DNA of 64,000 nucleotides, from assembly GCA_958299035.1 (NCBI GenBank), contig CATQJL010000316.1, positions 11,006,347 to 11,070,346 on the forward strand, in the 5' to 3' direction. Origin of the DNA: Cylicocyclus nassatus. Its lineage: Eukaryota > Nematoda > Chromadorea > Rhabditida > Strongylidae. Both the position numbers and the translations under genes were made by a program. The notes beneath the pieces were generated by a model, which worked only from the letters and a program-made list of their open reading frames with translations, had not been told where the DNA came from and searched no databases. This document shows positions 9,497-22,426 of the stretch, one piece after another (the first letter of the stretch is position 1; every line of letters starts with the position of its first letter).

Positions 9497-12400
9497 CAAT
9501 ATAAAGCTGAATGTCTGTTTGTATGTCTGTCTGTATGTCTGTCTGTATGTGTGTACGTAGGTTCTGAATAGAAAATTCCACTTCTGAACCGATCCGGACC
9601 AAACTTGGCACACATGCACTTCTGGCCCCGGCGGGTGTCATAGGCCATTTTTCGTCATCGATCGATATCGATTTTATCGATTTTTGTCGATTTTTTGTAA
9701 TGTTTGACCTGCGGGGCTGGGAGGACACAGGGGGTAATCGAGCATGCTGATTACGAACACAATATTAGTTTGACGCTATTCGGCTATCCCGGCCCCAAAA
9801 TTTTTTTGGCCTAGAGCTTGCTCAGACTTCGTGTATAGGGGTTATCTTACATGCTGATTACAGATATCACACTTTCTTTGCAGAACGTCTCCCCGTGTGG
9901 TTACGATAGGTGTACGGTAGGAAGTCAAAATCATGAATTCGGCTGGATTCGGTCCAGAGAACTTATTCGACATGCTGATTACAAATTTCATACTCTCTCT
10001 GCATATTGGGGCCTTTTTATAGAGTTGTGGTGGTTATATGGCATGGGGTCGAAAACAAAGAATTTGCTTTAACACGTTTCGGACCGGTGCTGCACATGGT
10101 GCAGCACCCTGCTTTGAAGGATCTTTTTGACGTTTATAGGGGGTTTTGCTGCAGTCTAAGGTTATCAAGTAGAAGGCCTAAGCTTCTACTTTTTAAATGA
10201 CTCTGTAGAGTTGCGCCACCAATATTTGTTCAGGAGATATGAGCACAAATCAAACAACAGTTGCAACGAAGTGCGGCAACGCGAACGACGCGTGCGACGT
10301 CGCAACTTTTCTTTGCTTCGATATCAAAGAGAAAAACCGTAGTTTCAATACTGGAATGTACCGTCTACAACATGCATACTCTTGGATACTATTAGAAACT
10401 GAGTTCTTGTTCCTATTCTTCAGGAAAGCACAAAAGTCCTTCACAAGCGACAAAATTTGAACACTTCGAATTCATTCAGAACTTTGGGTATGGAACTTAG
10501 CTGACAGGCTGACCTGAAAGTGCACTCTTTTTCGCCGCGCGCGATTTCGCTGTCCGAAACGTGTTAAACTTCGTCTAGGGTGGCCATTTAGCGCGCTGAA
10601 TATGAATATCATGCTGATTTCGCAGGATAGTGCATTTTCTTGGGTTCCTTGGTTTGGGTGTAGATCAGAGGTGCGATAGTGGGAGCCGATTCTCCCCCTA
10701 CCTTCACTTTTGAGCTGGTACAGGGTGACCACCTTCACTTTTGGAATAAAAAATTTTTCGCTGGACGATAAAGAAGGAAAATAAGCAAAACAAACGATTA
10801 AAAAAAACAAAGCAAAGAGCAAAAGAGAGCAGAGCAGAGAAAAACAAAAGATTATTGAAAGCATATATTTGTGTATACGGCGGCATATATATTTAAAATA
10901 AACGTGCTCAGTAAATGGTGTATATGGAGGTAAAACTTAGCGAAACTGTACGGATTTTATTAAGCAAATTTTGCTATAACGTACAGCGAAGAAAGTAGAT
11001 CGATCCAGGCAGTAACGGCCGAGAACCAGAATTTTGAATAATTGAATAGTGAAAAATCATGCAAACTTTCCAATGTTATAAATCTGTTCTTAGAAGATGT
11101 CAGCAGTTGCGATTTCATAGGTTTCAAAGAGTAAATAGTGCTCTTTCAGCTAGCTAAAGAATCGAGTGGATTTGAGAGATAATCGTTGAAAACCAGAATT
11201 CTAAAAATTTACGCCATTTTCGCGTGTTTTTTGACAGTTGACAGTTAAACTCATATAAAGCTTGAATGTGAAAGTGTGTGATGTTGCGACTTCAAAGGTT
11301 TTGTAGAGTAAGGTTTGCCTTATCAGGATATATCTTAGCCGTTCCGATCCATTAAAACAGCTCCGAGATCCAGAGTCTTGAAAAAGCAGGTAAAAAAGCG
11401 CTTTTTCAAATTCAACAGCTCATAACTTCTTCAGAACTGCATAGATCATGTTGCGACTTCATAGATTAGATTCTTCTCATCAAGAGCTTTCAGATGATGA
11501 ATAACATGTGGGGGTTTAGAGTCTCCTACGAATTATGCCCGTGGGGGGAGCCTTTTCATACCAAAGTCTCCCCCTAGCCCACTTTAATATTGGAGGGGGG
11601 AGACTTTTGTTTGAAAAGGCTCCCTCCACGGGCATAATTCGTAGAAGGCTCTAAACCCCCACATATTATATATCATCTGAAAGCTCTTGATGAGAAGAAT
11701 CTAACCTATGAAGTCGCAACATCATACACTTCCACATTCAAGATTTATAAGAGTTTAACTCTCAACAGTCAAAAAACACGCAAAAATGGCGTAAAGTTTT
11801 AGAACTCTGGTTTTCAACGACTATCTCTTAAATCGACCCGATTCCTTCACTAACTGATAGAGCAACATCTACTCTTCAAGACCTATGAAGTCGCAACTGC
11901 TGACATCTTCAAACAACAGATTTATAACAGTGGAAATTTTGCATGATTTTTCACTATTTATTTATTCGAAATTCTGATTCTCGGCCGTTACTGCCTGGAT
12001 CGATCTACTTTCTTCGCTGTACGTTATAGCAAAATTTGCTTAATAAAATCCGTACAGACCGACAAACTTTTACTTTCAAATACACCATTTACTAAACACT
12101 TCTATTTCAAATTTTTTATAAATAAAATTTATGAATATTTTTAATATTCATCGTATCTGTGGCCCTAAAGAGGGCCGTTGGGTTACAGTTCGACCTAAAA
12201 AGATAGCTTGTTCGTCCGTTCTACCCTCCCCCCCCCCGTCGACGTTTTTGGGAGGTGAGTGTCCGACACTACCACCTTCACTTTTGGCCGGCAGTGGTAG
12301 CTGAGACCACCTTCACTTTCGGTGGGCCCGGCTCCCCCCATCGCACCTCTGGTGTAGATGGGTCGAAGTTCCAGATTTGCTCAAAACCTTACAACGATTC

Positions 12401-13158
12401 ACAAGTATACTGCTTATGAATATGATTCTTGCTCGCTGTCATAACGCATTAGTGAAGTTATGGTGAGTTGCAGGGTTTGAATGGACATTTTTCCGCTTTC
12501 AGCCGATTTAGATCCCAGATATTCATGAAATGGGGAAGCGGTTATTTTGCACTGCGGTCTCCAGCGCCATCCTGATAACCGGTACCAACGTGTAACGCAC
12601 GCGGCAAATCTCCCTTTCCCTGTTTTTGCTTAGGCAAAAGCCGCCGAAAGGTGTATCGCGCGCGTCAGTGGTCCTGCAAGGAAAGCATTACGGTCGTGGG
12701 AAACTTTTATATCACACGAATTGCCATTACCATGGAGATTAAGCACGACATTCTTGAAACAGCACCTTAGGTAATTCCCTGCCAAGGTTTCAGGCAGGTT
12801 CATGATTTTTACCCGCTGCCACGCAAAGTGACTACGATATTTGTCATCAACGGCTTTAATAATCCACATATACCGAGTTTGAGCAAGATCTACCTCAGAA
12901 ACATTTTAGGGCCCGGATAGCCGAATAACGCCATCAGTTTTTAGAATTAACCTTACTTTTATCGATTTTATTGATTTTTTTGCAAAGTTTCAGCTACGGG
13001 GCTGGGGATTGGTGAGGAAGGCACGTGAGCATACTGATTACTAACACAGCGGGATTAGGGAATTGCTGTAGAAGTGGGCACAGGGAAAGGGTACAAGAAT
13101 AGGAATGGAACCATTATCATCTTTGACAGGCCCGGGCGGAGCCGGGTATGTCAGCTAG
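9497..13158 (+). mobile_element. Helitron-like element, plus orientation, interrupted by hAT-like insertion
   Basis: The 5' region reads AATATAAAGCTGAATGTCTG followed by a GTCTG/GTATG-rich tract and a CCGATCCGGACCAAACTTGG block; the minus-oriented element ending at 14052 shows the same start. The proposed 3' end at 13131-13158 has a CCCGG/CCGGG hairpin about ten bases before a terminal CTAG followed by T, the Helitron hallmark. Degenerate units of about 115 bp containing ATGCTGATTAC occur near 9743, 9851 and 9968. The 5' TC is not preserved. No Rep/helicase frame is readable, so it is non-autonomous or decayed. A 1.69-kb element occupies 10666-12351. Confidence 0.5.
10666..12351. mobile_element. 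hAT-like foldback element with 8-bp target duplication
   Basis: The ends are CAGAGGTGCGAT and its inverse complement ATCGCACCTCTG. An identical GTGTAGAT flanks both sides (10658-10665 and 12352-12359); 8-bp duplications and CA-starting TIRs are typical of the hAT superfamily. The interior is a long palindrome: about 10900-11570 is repeated inversely at about 11580-12115, so a single strand can fold almost end to end. Subterminal CCTTCACTTT motifs recur at both ends. No transposase frame exists, so it depends on a transposase supplied elsewhere. Confidence 0.85.
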
Positions 13159-13175
13159 TATTAAATATTGTACAA

Positions 13176-14052
13176 CTAGCTGGCTTACCCGGCTCCGCCG
13201 TATCCGGACCAAACTTGGCACACATACACTTCGGGCCCCGGCGCGTGTCACAGTCCACTTTTCGTTATCGATCGATGTCGATTTTACCGATTTTTATCGA
13301 TTTTTTCGCAGAGTTCACCTACAGGGCTAGGAGTTGGCACAGGGGGGAAGTGAGCATGGGGATTCCGAATACAATATTAGTTTTCAGAATTATCGGTTAC
13401 TTTTATTAATTTTATCGATTTTTTGTAAATTTTGACATGCGATGCTGGGATTTTGCACAGGGGGGTAATCGAGCATGCCGATTACGAACACAATATTAGT
13501 TTTCAGGATCGTCCATTACTTTTATCGATTTTATCGATTTTTTCGTAAAGTTTGACCTGCGGGGCTGGGAGTTTGCACAGAGGGGTAATCGAGCATGCAG
13601 ATTACGAATACAATATTAGTTTTTGGAATTATCCATTACTTCTATCGATTTTATCGATTTTGCAAAATTTGAGCTAGGGGGCTGGAATTTGGCACAGGGG
13701 GGTAATCGAGCATGCTGATCATCCCCAAGGGATAAAAGTAATCGATAATCCTGAAAACCAATATTGTATTCGGAATCCCCATGCTCGATTACCCCCCTGT
13801 GCCAACTCCCAGCCCCGTAGGTGAACTCAGCAAAAAAATCGATAAAAATCGATAAAATCGATATCGATCGATGACGAAAAGTAGCCTATGACACCCGCCG
13901 GGGCCCGTAGTGTATGTGTGCCAAGTTTGGTCCGGATCGGTTCAGAAATGGAATTTTCTATTCGGAACATACGTACACACAGACATACATACAGACAGAC
14001 AGACAGACAGACAGACATACAGACAAACAGACATTCAGCTTTATATATAAGA
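13176..14052 (-). mobile_element. Helitron-like element, minus orientation
   Basis: On the minus strand it starts A|TCTTATATATAAAGC and carries the same GTCTG tract and CCGGACCAAACTTGG block as the element at 9497, and it ends GGCGGAGCCGGG..CTAG|T at 13176. Insertion between A and T with a 3' hairpin plus CTAG fits Helitrons. Inside, plus-oriented tandem units of about 110-120 bp (TAATCGAGCATG ... ATCGATTTTATCGATTTT ... GGGGC TGGGA) cover about 13210-13735 and an inverted unit lies at 13737-13870. Confidence 0.5.
13210..13735 (+). repeat. Tandem repeat, about 110-120 bp units
   Basis: Four to five imperfect units each contain a GGGGTAATCGAGCATG block, an ACAATATTAGTTTT block, repeated ATCGATTTT and a GGGGCTGGGA block. 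A related array with shorter units lies at 26340-26765, and single copies occur near 9700-9760 and 12940-13030. Confidence 0.8.
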
Positions 14053-14054
14053 TA

Positions 14055-15445
14055 AAGTGTGGTTCATAATTGTATGAACACCCCAAATTTTAGAGATTTC
14101 TGGACTATTTGGAAGAAACTCAAAAAGCCGTTGGTATCACGCGAAAGAGCACACCCGAAAACGGTATACGATCTACAAGAATGGAAATCCCTGTCAATTT
14201 TAGGAGTGTTTTTGCGCCTAATGCCAGTTTTGAGCGGTTCATAATTATACAAACACCTCAAATAAAGGTTCATTTCTTATTCGCGAGTGCAATCCTTCGA
14301 GTCCAAATTTTTTGCAGAGTTACACAAATCTGAAACATCTGCTACACACTGAACCCAGTGAGGAAAAAGAGTAGCATTACCTATACCAGATGGCTTTAAA
14401 TCCTTTGGGAGTCATTGCGCTCCAAAAACGTCCGTTTTTTGTGGTTTACGCATTCTGACTAACTTTTACCAAGTCTGTGAGATAAAATAAGCTTTTTCGA
14501 TAGATACTTTGTTTGGCGCTCGAAAAATCCTTGCATTCTCGTGCCGTTTTTTAACCAAGTTCCAACCTTACTATAGAGAGGCATGATTTCGAGTCTCAAA
14601 ACTCAGTTACTCTCGCGCGTAAACATTTGATATGAAGCAGCTGCATTGTTTGCATGATGATGTATCTGTGCTGAAGTTTTTTGGTTTTTTGCAGAACTAG
14701 TCTTGAGGCTGTGGAGCTGAAAGGCAAGTAGAGGTTTGGTTGCAATAGTAAAAACAATGGTTTCAATGAAATCACGTTTGCGTGGCCAGAACAAACGTTC
14801 GACGCTGCTGATTTTTTCTAGCCAAATACCCAGTCTTGTGATCTTCTACATACTATGTGCTTACTTCATTGTAGGGTTTCAGAAGCCGAGTTGAGGCCCG
14901 AAATCGTGCCTACTCTAGGGTAAGGTTGGAACATGGTCCAAAAACGGCACGAAAATGCAAGGATTTTCCGAGCGCCACACAAAGTATCTACCAAAAGAGC
15001 TTACTTTATTTCATAGATTTGGTAAAAGTTAGTGAGAATGCTTAAACCACAAAAAAACGTAAGTTTTTGGAGCGCAATGACTCCAAAAGCATTTAGGGCC
15101 ATCTCCTATAGGTAATGCTCCTCTTTTTGTACTGCACTGGGTTCAGTGTGTAGCAGATGTTTCAGACTTTGTGACTGTAACTCTGCAAAAAATTTGGACT
15201 CGAAGGATTGCACTCGCGAATAAGAAATTAACCTTTGTTTGAGGTGTTCGTATAATTATGAATCGCTCAAAATTCGCATTAGGCGCAAAAACACTCCTAA
15301 AATTAACAGCGATTTCCATTCTTGTAGATCGTATACCGTTTTCGGGTGTGCTCTTTCGCGTGGTACCAACGGCTTTTTGAGTTCCTTCCAAATAGTCCAA
15401 AAATCTCTAAAATTTGGGGTGTTCGTATAATTATGAACCGCACTT
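14055..15445. mobile_element. Tc1/mariner-type foldback element
   Basis: TA dinucleotides at 14053-14054 and 15446-15447 flank inverted ends AAGTGTGGTTCATAATT and AATTATGAACCGCACTT. The inverse similarity extends over roughly 500 bp from each side with a short unique centre near 14600-14860. No transposase frame is readable. It lies immediately next to the 5' end of the Helitron-like element that ends at 14052. Confidence 0.75.
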
Positions 15446-15705
15446 TAGATGCAGATCGACATTTACTACGAAGTTTTTAAAACATGTTTATTCCAAGGTG
15501 GACATGAAATCAGTGGTGTAAACTTCCTTCTCGCACACTCCGTTTCTGTCTTGCTTCTTCCCTCTCGGTGCTTAAGCTTGGAATCTTTTTGCAAGTGGGT
15601 TTTTCTCTTTTTTTCGAACCCGCTTCCCATTGCATAACACACGTAAAAAGACGCCTGCCATTCATAGATCCTAATGAGCAACCAAGCCCCACCGGAACTC
15701 TTTTA
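15446..15705. other. Downstream flank of the eight-exon gene
   Basis: This would be the 3' untranslated region of the minus-strand gene that ends at 15706. On the minus strand an AATAAA lies near 15485-15495 (plus-strand TTTATT), a plausible polyadenylation signal. No other feature seen. Confidence 0.35.
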
Positions 15706-18700
15706 TCATTGAACTGAAAGCAAATGAGATGGTTTGAAGGGGTTTCGAGGAGGAAGAAGTCTATAAAGTGCAGGAGGAATATCTGACAGCTGCAGAACGT
15801 AATCTGTAGAAGAGAGAAAGTGCAGCTTATTGTTAGATGCACATGTGCGCTTAACCGCTTCAAGTGATCTAGTGCATTTCTTGCATTTATGCGAGTGAAC
15901 AGTAGTGCCTTAGTATGGCATAGACTAAACAAGAGCTGCAAAAGGGTAGCTCAAGTTGTTGGAGGCTATAGTAAAATTGCCTTTTACTTACCTTTCCCAT
16001 CTCGCCCTTGATTTCCTTGGCCATTTGGTCAAGAAGTTCTTCTCTACGAAGATCTCTGAATATTGCGCAAAATTAGCGAATAAATGCTACAAGGCAATGA
16101 CATACTTGTGTAATGAAAATTTTTGGGCACAGGCTTTATCGCAAAGTTCTTCGCCTCCTTTCAAAGCACAAGCGACCTTTATCATGGCTGGAAGACGAGT
16201 CTGAAAATACAAATTCCTGCGACGGATTGGTTTTGGTGTTTTTATATTTCGCCACGTAAACTGCTAAGAAGTTCTATGCTCTACAGTATTAGCTGCAGAA
16301 GAAGACCGATAAATGTTTTCTCGCTAGGGGGCGATGAAGCGACGAAATTTTCTCGAACGAAGGAGCGGTGGCCGCCTCCTCAGAAGAATTGTGGGATTTT
16401 CTTCGAAATTTTCTCAAGCTCATAGCTCCGGATTGCTGAGAAAAATAAAGTGGCTTTACCTATGTTCCGAAAGTTTTTAAAGGCTTATTTAAGTTTTCAG
16501 AACTTTCCAAAATTTGTACTAATCACTCACGGTAAAAGCTTGTCACTTGCGCATTTCTATAATTCATAAAGCCACTTCTGAAAATTTGCCAACCATTTTA
16601 GAAGAGGAAATCCCCATTCCCTCCTTCTCTGATCGTCATGCTCGCTTCATAAAATATAATTTGTGTCTCTACTCATGCTCCGAAAGATTGTCTAGTTGAG
16701 GTGTTCAATTATATTGAATCATGCTTTTCCAGCAAAGACAGTGGCTGCAAAAAATTATACGATAAATCATGGCGAAGCAATCTTCTGAAAAGTGTCTGAG
16801 AAAACTTTGTATCCATAACAGTGAGTAAAGCTGTAATTTCATGACTCCTTAGATAGACGCAGCCATCAACCGAAGTTCAAAAGAAGAAGGACAAATAAAT
16901 TACTCACTATATTAAAGTCTTTCTGCAGTTTCTCTATCATATAACCAGTATATTCGTGTTCGAGTGACCCTCTATCATTGACTTTCTTTCCACAATCACT
17001 TTCCCTTTCAGCGAATAAACTCCAAATTGAGCGACAGTTCGACGCAACCGTTTCTATCTCGACAGCCTGTATCAAGATGCATAGTTTAAGGTGTGAAAAA
17101 TTATAATCTTTCGACTTACAAGAAGTAAGAAAATATGAAAGCGCATTGGGTCGTTTGTAGCTAACGTGTTAGTCTCGAGCCTTTTATACCATTTGGGTAA
17201 ATGCTCAAATCTAATGTATACTGTATCAAATTGAAACAAAATCAATTTATTTCTTTTCAATTTGTGATTTTGAACTGGGAGTACCATAGTGCTTCCCTAT
17301 TAATTCCTAATGCACTTTGTGTACTCTCACTTTGCTCGATGGTCCTAGCACGCTGAGGACAATGCTCTCCACTGCGGGTACTACTCTCGTCTACCAGGTC
17401 AGCCGCGCTTCCGCCCTCTCTCACTCTGGGCTTATTTCGAAGAAGAAAAGTGGTACATCCTTTTGGTGCGGTAGCACCGTTTTCATTTTCGGAACGAGTG
17501 CCAAAATGATCAAAGCTGTAGGTGAATAATTTGTCACTTTCTTAGTGGAACGTTAGTCTATACTCTCGATGAGGCCCATACATGCTAGTCGACTGGGGGA
17601 CCCTGAGCAGAAAAGTGAACCAGTAATGCACTGCAGTTAAAAAGTAGTCACAGCCTCACAGCCATACGCTTCTAAGAAAAGATTGCGTTTGATGGAAAAA
17701 AGCAGAAATATTGTGCTAATTAAAGATACTTTGGTTTTCCAATCATTGTCCTGCCTTGGCTTTTAATTCAACTTCATCAATTTTCTGAATTTTTCAAGCA
17801 AACTATTCATTACTAAATGGTTTCTATCTAAAATTGAGCAAAACAAAAGCAGGCCCAAGGCTCGACGACACGAATCTTTTGGCGCATCATACTACGTTAT
17901 CTACAAGTTGTGCAAAGTTTGCGTCATTCTAAGATCTTCAGTTTTTTCCTTGACCATGTTAGTGCAAAGTATAGATAGAAAATTTGCTCTTCAAATAGTG
18001 TTTGAAGAGCAATTTTTCGATTTCAGTCGATGGGCGCCTACTTTTTTGAATCAAGATTTAGCATCTGTAAGTATGCGTTGCCTCCTGTAGATTATCAAGC
18101 GCTAGCGATTAGCCGGAGATCTCTTTTTTAAAAAAGACAGGCGGCTGAATGAAAAAAAAACTAGGCCTTTCAAATTTTTTACTTACCACAACCCCTTATT
18201 CAAGACAGATGTGTTTTTCGTATCAGCAGGCTGAATAACCTCTATGAGTTTTTCCTCGTTTCGGGTTCTAAACTCAGCAACGGTTCGGCTGAATTATCGA
18301 TGGTTTTGAATTGACCGGAATTTTCGCTCATAGAGCTTTTAAGGCAATTGCGCTCCTTGTGCGCCGTAACTTGTTTTAGCATACTCATGCTGAGTGAAAT
18401 GCTGGGATACCAAGCAATCTCGTGACTCGATGAAAGTCTCCAGCTTTTATCAAAATCGTATCTTATGTGTGTTTGGACAGCTCTACCGACATGCTTACAG
18501 TCTCCCATGTGTGTACTGGGTTGCGTTATACACCGCGAATTTCCGTCCCTACAAAAGCCAGTAGAATGAAAACGGAATAGTGGGATAGTGTAGTATACCA
18601 AAAAAGAACATTATGCTTTTCATACTTTATGCAATTTGAACGAAGTTATGAAGAGAAAATGAAAAAGCGCGGATTGTCAGTTTCTGCGTTTTCTGCCGAA

Positions 18701-21275
18701 GAATTAGTGCGGGTACTGTACATATTAGGTTGATGCATAGACCTTGCACCAGAATTTTTGGAAATCCATTATCTTCTGCAGCCTCAATGAATTATTTGTT
18801 AATAAACAGGAAATTTCTTGATCCTTGCAAAATCCCTTAAATCAATTTTTTTTTGCTTTTATTAGGTCGTCCCGAAAGTAATGTCGCTTTTTTCAAATGA
18901 ACGTCACATTTTATGAAATCAAAAAATTCAAGAGATCTTAGAAGCATTCGATGCAGCATTTCGTCCTCTTTCTGATGGTTGTAATTTCATTGCATAATAT
19001 TCAATTCAAAAAATTACCAAAACCTGCGACCCATGCATTTTGCCATGGTCAAGTTCGGCTATTTCTCTGAATTTCTGTACTTATTCTCCGAAAAAGCACA
19101 AGCTACAGATAGATAGTGCAAATCCTATAGGGCACAGATTAGTTTTTTCTTTTCCTTAGCTTGCTTCTTAGAGTTTCTGGAATCAATTTTTCAATGCTAT
19201 CAAATCCCATATTTGGCTAACTCAAACCTCACAGAACAACAATCGGCAAGCATTCGGGTGTCATTCAACGCAGCTTTTTCTCCTCTTTCTACGATTTTTT
19301 TTGTTTCCGATTCATCAAATTTTTCGGGATAAAATCATCATTTCAGGTTTGCCAGAGCGCCCCAGGCTGTACCCGGAATTTTCAGAAGTTGCTAATCTGA
19401 AGCGGTCAATACTTATTCGGTTTGTAAAGCAAACCATAATCCATTTTTGTAATTTTCAAAATCCGAAGATTTATTGGTGTTTGATGCCTTTGTGCCTGAG
19501 ACGAGCCTGCTAAAATTCGGTGGTTCCATCAAAAAATCTACGAAAATCATGACAAGCTCAAGGATGCAAGGATTATGCAACTCAATAACATCTATGAGTA
19601 TGCAGCGTAGTTTTTCTGCATGAACACAAAGGCTTTACAGTTAAAACAGATAAAGTTTCTGTTTTGAATTAGGAATTCGCGATTATGTGTTACAGCCATA
19701 TTAGTCTCGTTTGCAGGCATCGGCTCCACAACGTTTCATACCATACCGTCAGTATGGGGGTCTGCATGATCGCGAGATTCGGACGTGTGTGCGGTCACCG
19801 CGCACGTCCGATGTCACTGAATCGTCCGGTTCATTCATTCGCTATTGGCCAAATCAATGCACTGATCAATAGCAGAGGGGAGGACGAATGTACCAGTCGA
19901 ACAGGGTACTTCTGGCACCGTCTTGGGAAAGACATTAATCCGACTCTTGCGATCATGCAGGCTCCTATAACGCTATCTCAGTTAATTTCTTTTGAGTCAA
20001 AAAGAAAAAATCTCACTTTTTCTTGTCATGGCATCGCAATCCAGTTCAAATTCCAAAAACGTGTGTGGGATACCACTCGATAGAGCAAAGCAAGCTCTAC
20101 AAAATGGCATTACTGCTTTTGCATCAACTTATATCCACGTAAAGTTCGAAGAGGAATCTAAAAAGTTCCAAATGACGGGAAAGGCAAAAAATTCGTATAT
20201 CCGTTCGAAGAATTTCTGCGAACCCCCCACATGCTCACGAACATAAATCCCGCATCAGTTTTCATGCATTTGCCAAAGTGATGCTGGGCTGTCTCCGAGT
20301 GAGTAATCGCATATTAGCTTGGGAAGTAAGCCCTAGTTTTTCACCCTTCTACAAGAGTCTCGGAAAATATCGAGTTTGATTTAGAGAACATGAGAGAAGA
20401 CTTAAATTAATACTTCTCCAGAACTATCTCTTGTAGATGGCTGAAAATCTGAGGCTTACTTCTCAAGCTAAGTAGGAAATTGTATGAAATTGTATGAGAT
20501 TACCCATGCGAAAAAAGTACAGTAACACTTTGTCAGAAGTATGAAAATTTCTAACTTATCGATGTCTATCTAAGGAAAAACACAGCAACTGCCCATATAA
20601 ATGGTTGAGATGTATAGGTTGCATGTTTGTGAGCAAGTTGGGGGTCCGTAGAAAATTTTTGGACAGAGATGCGATTTTTTCAATCCTTCGGTCATTAGAT
20701 CATCTTAGATGCCATCTTCAAACTGTGGATAACTTGGTGCAAAAGCAGTAAAGCCATTTTGTAGAGCTTGCTTTGCTGTATCAAATGGTATCCCATACAC
20801 GTTTCTGGGATTTGAATTGTTGCGATGCCTTTACGAGAAACTAAAAAAGCGACATTCTTTCCTTTCCAACCTAATAAAAAGCAAGTTACATATGTCGTTA
20901 TTTGCACCTCATTTGTTGCTTTGAAAAGTTACACTATAAGCAATTGAAGTGAGAAATTACACTAAACCTAATTTCAATGTTAATAAAGGGTGAGCACGCA
21001 TCAAAGACAGCGTCCAGACACCTGTCCCTAGTACCTATCTAGCGGATGACTTGCGTCGGCTTGCAGGGTTTTGCGCGGCACCCATCGCGAGGGTGGTTGG
21101 TTCGCAAATAGCTGCAGACGACACAAGTCGTCTCCAAAGCGGTATCGATTTTGGTTTAGTGACGGATATTACAGCCAGGAGTGCATTACTTACGCTACCG
21201 CTCTGATGTCTTGACCAAGCCACCACTACAGTTTCTCTTGCAGTTCCCATGTGTCCAGATTCGCTTGGAAGGTGT
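15706..21275 (-). CDS. Unrecognised host gene, eight predicted exons, one frameshift
   Basis: Exons in transcript order: 21194-21275, 21035-21111, 18187-18548, 17395-17515, 16908-17066, 16106-16200, 15992-16055 and 15706-15789 (ends in TGA). Acceptors are TTGTAG, CTACAG, GATACAG, TTTTCAG, ATTCAG and similar; donors are GTAAGT, GTGAGT and GTATGT, with one weak GTAGAC. Phases match at every junction. The exception is one missing base inside 18187-18548, likely in an A5 run near 18250, without which a TAG stops the frame. Readable pieces include HMGTARETVVVAWS, FAERESDCGKKVND, LKGGEELCDKACAQ, LLDQMAKEIKGE and a C-terminus DIPPALYRLLPPRNPFK. I do not recognise the family and saw no membrane segment. 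The start exon is upstream and not placed. Confidence 0.6.
18549..19990. other. Intron-like DNA with mariner-type TIR remnant
   Basis: It would be intron of the minus-strand gene. At 18862 a TA is followed by TTAGGTCGTCCCGAAAGTAA, a mariner-type terminus; the partner end is uncertain. About 19470-19560 is similar in direct orientation to 31933-32020, so both belong to one dispersed repeat. No coding frame supported. Confidence 0.45.
19992..20874. mobile_element. Mariner-type foldback, about 0.88 kb
   Basis: The right end reads (inverse) TTAGGTTGGAAAGGAAAGAA next to TA at 20875-20876. About 20030-20170 is repeated inversely at about 20700-20840, sharing GGCATCGCAA, CAAAGCAAGCTCTACAAAATGG and neighbouring sequence. 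The left terminus is degraded. It sits in the 18.5-21.0 kb intron of the predicted host gene. Confidence 0.55.
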
Positions 21276-21791
21276 CTTTAAGGAAAGCACGTACGCGGAG
21301 CGGAGTTGAACCTTAGGTAGATGTATCGTTTCTCTAACCCGAAATCTTTGAAATTTTTGTGCATTTGTGGGAGAGCCAGGTTTCCACCTATCAAATTACT
21401 TTAATAGTTACATCCGTGCTGTTAGACTGTAGCTCTATGGTGCAGCAACTGAGGGATTGCAGCGCCAGAAATAATTTTTTCTAAGAACTCAAAATCCAGC
21501 GTAAACGTTCTTTGTATCCGAGTTCCGATAATGCTCACAAATGAAAGGTTTTGAATGGATCAAATTTTGCTGATAAGGATTCCTGACACAGCATTTGGAA
21601 GGGTTGCTTCGCTCATAATGGATTACGTTGAAGGAGAATTGTAGTGTGACCTCTTATAAGTGGTCTCACTGTTTTATTCGCTCCGTAGCCTGAAGTTCAG
21701 ATGAAATATAGTTTCCGTCATTTTGAAGTTCTCGTGTATTGTTACGCACGAATTTCTGTATCTTACATATGAAGATGGGATTACAGAAGCT

Positions 21792-22239
21792 TGACACAGC
21801 TATGACTGCTACTTCGATCTCGCGATCTTATTGATATTTCAATGCATTTGCTCTGATTTAGGCAAAAATCCAATAAAAAATAAAGTGCACTTGCTTTCAA
21901 AAATACTTATTCCCCTATGGATGTCGACTGTTTGATTTTCACCAAAAGTTGTCTAAATTTGATCACTGATCTGAACTGCTCTTACAAAAGGACATTTTAC
22001 TGTACTGATCTAACAAAACCAAAAAAGTGTAAAGCATTCCCATACAAGTGGCCTCATTAATTGAATAAAAAATGAGTTCTTTTCAACAACTGTATTGCGC
22101 ACGGCAACGATAATTGACTAAATCTGGCTAAACCCTGTGTCTCGCACTCATTTCTGAACGCATTCTGGAACCGTACGTAAAAAAAATCTTCAGTTTCTTT
22201 GCTGGAACGCAAAAATACACGTTAATAAAGAAGACGTTG
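21792..22239 (+). repeat. Direct repeat copy 1, about 450 bp
   Basis: Starts TGACACAGCTATG, continues through TCGATCTCGCGATC, AAATAAAGTGCACTTGC, GTGGCCTCATTAATTGAATA and CGCACGGCAACGATAATTGAC, and ends near AAGAAGACGTT. The second copy lies at 23300-23750 in the same orientation with scattered substitutions and small indels. No TIR or target duplication was identified. Confidence 0.85.
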
Positions 22240-22426
22240 TCTCATAAGCTAATATTTTGAAGCATACATTCAAGTTCAACACTTTTGCACACCTGATTGA
22301 TGCTAGAATGAGTCAAGAGTGAACAGCCCTGGCGACACTAAGAGCAAGCGCTTCTCTGAGTGCGCTCGCTACAAAAAAATTCATAAAACCTATGGGTCCG
22401 TGTATGTGTATCTTGTTATGAGAATT

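Noticed and set aside
12630..12869. A 79-codon minus-strand frame inside the Helitron-like element as a gene
   Set aside because: Protein-like in places but no recognised domain, no splice context and no start; too weak to call.
13210..13735. CRISPR-like regular repeats (also 26340-26765)
   Set aside because: Units are contiguous tandem copies of about 100-120 bp without unique spacers, in eukaryotic Helitron-type DNA, with no cas genes.
15510..15941. A 143-codon minus-strand frame at the end of the host gene
   Set aside because: It conflicts with the splice-consistent terminal exon 15706-15789 and reads through intron-like T-rich sequence.
18862..20874. One 2.0-kb mariner element using the ends at 18862 and 20874
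   Set aside because: The termini are similar, but internal inverse similarity places the partner of the right end near 19992, so two different relics are more likely.
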